Positions 32,759-35,495 of a stretch of DNA of 35,495 bases are shown piece by piece. Each line of letters starts with the position of its first letter. Position 1 is the first letter of the stretch. The DNA comes from Rhodobacterales bacterium 56_14_T64 (lineage in GTDB: Bacteria; Pseudomonadota; Alphaproteobacteria; Rhodobacterales; Rhodobacteraceae). Both the position numbers and the translations under genes were made by a program. The DNA lies in the NCBI GenBank assembly GCA_002162795.1, contig MAAY01000107.1, positions 65,970-101,464 of the forward strand, written 5' to 3'. Below the pieces are notes generated by a model, which saw only the letters and a list, made by a program, of their open reading frames with translations, was not told the origin of the DNA and ran no database searches.

Positions 32759-33297
32759 AGCGGTTTACACTCGGTTAGAGGAACAAGGTCGCGGTCGCGG
32801 TCGGACATAACGGTGGGCGGAAAGGGCCAGGCAATATCTAGCATGGGATCTAGCGCATTGATGCCGCCTTCGTGCCCCATCTGATAGGCGGATGAATGGG
32901 AATACTGCAGTTCGCACCCGTCGCTAAGAGTTTGAAAACCATGAGCGAACCCAACTGGAATGTAGATTGAATTGCGCAGTTCACTGTCCAGCACCACAGA
33001 GCAATGCTGCCCATATGTTGGTGACCCACTGCGCAAATCCACGATCACGTCGAACACTCGACCGCGCGAACACCGCACCAGTTTCACCTCGGCCGCAGCG
33101 TCGCGCTGAAAATGCAATCCTCTGAGTGTGCCCTTGGTCAGGCTGAACGAGACATTCATCTGCACCCATGTTGTGTTCAGCCCATGATCAGAGAATTCTC
33201 GGTCACAATAGCTGCGGGCAAAGAAGCCTCGCGCATCCTCGCGCCGTTCAATGTTGATTTCCCAGGCGCCACTCAAAGACAATTCACGAAACTTCAT
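32755..33297 (-). CDS. RmlC-like nucleotide-sugar 3,5- (or 3-) epimerase
   Basis: 180 residues of the cupin fold. The catalytic His62 is in RGLHFQ, and the Tyr near 138 is in SAYQMGHEGG; GFAHGFQTLSD and DPMLDIAWP are also conserved. RmlC epimerises C3 and C5 of dTDP-4-keto-6-deoxyglucose. With rfbF and rfbG here the substrate is more likely CDP-4-keto-6-deoxyglucose. The choice between 3,5- and 3- or 5-only epimerisation cannot be read from these motifs. It overlaps both neighbours by 4 bases (ATGA). Confidence 0.9.
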   Translation of the reverse strand: MKFRELSLSGAWEINIERREDARGFFARSYCDREFSDHGLNTTWVQMNVSFSLTKGTLRGLHFQRDAAAEVKLVRCSRGRVFDVIVDLRSGSPTYGQHCSVVLDSELRNSIYIPVGFAHGFQTLSDGCELQYSHSSAYQMGHEGGINALDPMLDIAWPFPPTVMSDRDRDLVPLTECKPL

Positions 33298-34340
33298 GGC
33301 GCACCAAAGCTCCGTATCTGGGCCAGGCTTGCATCCAAAGCTGATGCGCCGCTCTGCACCGAACGATACCAGGTCACGGTGTTCTCAATTGCCTGCTCAA
33401 AATCCCAACGCGGCGAATATCCAAGCTCGGCGCGGGCCAGCTCAATGTCCAGACTCAACAGCCCCGCCTCATGTGGCGCGGTTTCATCTGTCATATCGTG
33501 CCATTCACCGGACCAATGACGCAAAGCAGCCTCGACCAGATCAACAACCGGTCGCACGTCCTGCGCTTCGGGTCCGAAATTGTAGCTGTCAGAGTGCAGA
33601 AGCTGACCACCCGCCAATGTTTCGGCCAACCGTATGTAACCCGAAAGCGGCTCCAGTACATGTTGCCAGGGACGACGCGCCAGCCGATTGCGCACTGGGA
33701 TCGGCTGCTTGGCAGCCAGCGCGCGCGCAATATCGGGCACAATCCGGTTTTCTGCCCAATCGCCACCACCAATCACATTCCCAGCACGGGCCGAGACAAT
33801 TTGTACTGGCGAGCTTGCAAAAAACGACTTGCGATAGCTGGCAATGACCAGTTCACAGGCGGCTTTGGACGCACTGTAGGGGTCATGGCCGCCCAACCGG
33901 TCACTCTCACGATAAGGGTGCACCCACTCGCGGTTCTCATAGACTTTATCTGTGGTGATCATCACTGCCGAACACGGGTGATCCAGATCGCGCAACGCGT
34001 CCAACATATGGGCGGTGCCCATCACATTGGTGTTCCAGGTCACCAGCGGGTCGTCATACGAGGCCAGAACAAGCGGCTGCGCCGCCAGGTGGAACACAAC
34101 ATCCGGTCGCACCTGCTGCACACGATCGCGCAAAACCCCAGCGTCTCGGATGTCGCCAATCTGATGATCCATCCGGTTCTTCAGGCCGAGTTGGTCAAAC
34201 AAGGAAGGATCAGTGTCCGGCTCAAGCGCCAGCCCGAACACCTTGACGCCCAGATCTTCCAGCCACAGCGACAACCAGCTTCCCTTGAAGCCGGTGTGAC
34301 CGGTCACCAAAACTCGTTTACCCTGCCAGAATTCCTTCAT
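33294..34340 (-). CDS. rfbG: CDP-glucose 4,6-dehydratase
   Basis: 348 residues of the extended SDR family. GHTGFKGSW (14-22) binds NAD, and the FKGSW sequence separates RfbG from dTDP-glucose dehydratases. Catalytic residues are Thr130-Asp131-Lys132 and Tyr155-xxx-Lys159 in [27 protein letters not shown] is also typical. It converts CDP-glucose to CDP-4-keto-6-deoxyglucose, the common precursor of CDP-linked deoxysugars. ATG 34340 overlaps the rfbF stop (ATGA); an in-frame ATG at 34454 lies inside rfbF and is not supported. Confidence 0.94.
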   Translation of the reverse strand: MKEFWQGKRVLVTGHTGFKGSWLSLWLEDLGVKVFGLALEPDTDPSLFDQLGLKNRMDHQIGDIRDAGVLRDRVQQVRPDVVFHLAAQPLVLASYDDPLVTWNTNVMGTAHMLDALRDLDHPCSAVMITTDKVYENREWVHPYRESDRLGGHDPYSASKAACELVIASYRKSFFASSPVQIVSARAGNVIGGGDWAENRIVPDIARALAAKQPIPVRNRLARRPWQHVLEPLSGYIRLAETLAGGQLLHSDSYNFGPEAQDVRPVVDLVEAALRHWSGEWHDMTDETAPHEAGLLSLDIELARAELGYSPRWDFEQAIENTVTWYRSVQSGASALDASLAQIRSFGAP

Positions 34341-35116
34341 CCGCGCATAGGCTCCCAGATCTTCCAGGGCGCCTTTCCTGCAGCCCACATGTCTTCCAGC
34401 TGTGTCTTGTCGCGCAGCGTATCCATTGCCATCCAAAACCCTGAGTGCTTCCACAGGGCCAGTTGCCGATCCCGCGCCAGTCCTTCCAGCGGGCCCTGCT
34501 CAAAGATGGTTGTGTCATCCTCAATCCGCTCCAGAACCGACGGTTCACACACCATAAACCCGCCATTGATCCAACGATTGTCGCCCTGCGGTTTCTCTTG
34601 AAAGCTGGTCACTCGGTCACCGTCGATACCCAGCGCACCGAAACGGCCAGCTGGTTGGATCGCCGTCACCGTTGCCTCGCAGCCTTGTGCTTGGTGAAAC
34701 GCCACCAGACCGGCAATATCAACATCACTGACGCCATCGCCGTAGGTCAGGCAAAACGTCTCGTCCAGAAATTCACTTACCCTGCGGATACGGCCACCGG
34801 TTTGCGTCAACTCACCTGTGTCGATCAGGGTGATCTTCCAAGGCTCAGCACTTTGATTGTGGATCTGCATGTCGTTGTTTGACAGATCAATCGTCACATC
34901 AGACATATGCAGGAAATAGTTGGCGAAATATTCCTTGATCATATAACCTTTGTACCCGCAGCAAACGACGAAATCGTTGATGCCGTAGGTGCCATACATC
35001 TTCATGATGTGCCAAATAATTGGCCGCCCACCTATCTCGATCATCGGCTTGGGACGCAAATGCGATTCCTCGCTGATGCGGGTTCCTAGCCCCCCGGCAA
35101 GAATGACTGCTTTCAA
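34337..35116 (-). CDS. rfbF: Glucose-1-phosphate cytidylyltransferase
   Basis: 259 residues, the usual length. It makes CDP-glucose from CTP and glucose-1-phosphate. The nucleotidyltransferase signature [18 protein letters not shown] (8-25) is complete, and [12 protein letters not shown] contains the metal-binding Asp. The reading frame opens with TTG at 35116-35114, just where homologues begin (KAVILAGG), with a GGGG-containing purine stretch about 8 bases upstream; no ATG is available nearby. It is first in the operon, with a predicted promoter 38 bases upstream. Confidence 0.93.
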   Translation of the reverse strand: MKAVILAGGLGTRISEESHLRPKPMIEIGGRPIIWHIMKMYGTYGINDFVVCCGYKGYMIKEYFANYFLHMSDVTIDLSNNDMQIHNQSAEPWKITLIDTGELTQTGGRIRRVSEFLDETFCLTYGDGVSDVDIAGLVAFHQAQGCEATVTAIQPAGRFGALGIDGDRVTSFQEKPQGDNRWINGGFMVCEPSVLERIEDDTTIFEQGPLEGLARDRQLALWKHSGFWMAMDTLRDKTQLEDMWAAGKAPWKIWEPMRG

Positions 35117-35153
35117 TGAACTGCCCCGTTCCGGTTCCAGATTTACAAAAAAT

Positions 35154-35182
35154 TTATTACACCGGAAAGAGTATTGCTACAA
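35154..35182 (-). promoter_or_regulatory. Predicted promoter of the CDP-sugar operon
   Basis: On the minus strand TTGTAG (35182-35177), a 17-base spacer and TAATAA (35159-35154) precede the rfbF TTG start by about 38 bases. An AT-rich run (TTTTTTG) follows the -10. Spacing is optimal and the hexamers match consensus moderately well. Confidence 0.5.
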
Positions 35183-35495
35183 GCGAATGGAAACGCGTCC
35201 TGTGGCAATCATGCTCCGACCTGTGTTTTGGATACAGATACTTACAGAAACCAGAAAGTGGTGGAATACCTGCGCGGGCGGTTCTGACTGTTACGAATTT
35301 CGGGCGAACGCGAACCAATGAAGCTGAGGTCGACAAGCTGTATTCTGCCAACCGGCAATGGATGCGGAGGGGTTCCTGTATCTCAGCCTAACTCGGACCA
35401 CTAACGCTCAATGGGAAACCGTATCGGGGCATGAAATTGGGGCGTTTCGGGCATTTCAGGAGATCCAGCTGCTTAGTTTACTATGGCAGGAGGTG
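35183..35495 (+). other. Window end without recognisable gene
   Basis: Open frames here are short and resemble no family. A plus-strand frame spanning 35116-35391 begins inside the rfbF start region and covers the operon promoter, so it is probably not coding. The next gene upstream of the operon is beyond the window. Confidence 0.45.

Noticed and set aside
35116-35391. 91-codon plus-strand open frame at the window end
   Set aside because: It overlaps the rfbF start and the predicted operon promoter and looks like no known protein.
1-35495. CRISPR arrays, complete insertion sequences, rRNA genes, phage genes
   Set aside because: Looked for on both strands: no regularly spaced repeats, transposase, integrase, rRNA or phage structural motifs were seen.

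Overview
The window reads as chromosomal DNA of an alphaproteobacterium of the Rhodobacterales (Roseobacter group). This rests on GC-rich codon use, an RpoH2-type sigma-32 factor, an aerobic phenylacetate gene set with both a TetR regulator and PaaX, Roseobacter-like versions of CobU, ComM, GlnD, MurJ, TrpS and LppC, and the typical order glnD-murJ-(rhomboid)-trpS. Species cannot be fixed from the sequence alone.

Layout. Bases 1-6.4 kb hold a partial coaBC, a translationally coupled rpoH2-chaN pair, a structured intergenic region, cobU-cobC (cobalamin nucleotide-loop assembly and salvage), a glutathione transferase and comM. Bases 6.4-16.6 kb are housekeeping: rsmI-yraN-gshB on the minus strand; lppC-glnD-murJ on the plus strand, overlapping end to end; a rhomboid-fold protein that has lost its catalytic residues; trpS; and a cold-shock gene with a textbook terminator. 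Bases 16.6-23.8 kb are phenylacetate catabolism: tetR, paaK, paaI and paaG on the minus strand, diverging from paaZ, paaX and an alpha/beta hydrolase. A TetR-like palindrome lies between paaG and paaZ. The ring epoxidase genes paaABCDE are not in the window.

Bases 23.9-27.6 kb look accessory. A tRNA-Met(CAT) with a good promoter is followed by a tRNA-like fragment on the opposite strand, a VOC protein, a truncated alpha/beta hydrolase, several perfect inverted repeats, a divergent LysR/GST pair and about 500 bases with no recognisable gene.

Bases 27.6-35.1 kb are a surface-polysaccharide locus. A GT2 glycosyltransferase meets, tail to tail, a seven-gene minus-strand operon. In transcription order it encodes RfbF, RfbG, an RmlC-like epimerase, a TylCIII/TcaB9-type C-methyltransferase, an SDR epimerase/reductase, a second member of the C-methyltransferase family lacking the zinc module, and a CmcI-type methyltransferase. 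All six junctions overlap by 1-4 bases. The enzyme set predicts a CDP-linked 3-C-methyl-6-deoxyhexose (inference), and this is the strongest candidate for an undescribed pathway here. The other main observations are the catalytically dead rhomboid, the composition break inside cobU and the hairpin cluster between rpoH2 and cobU.
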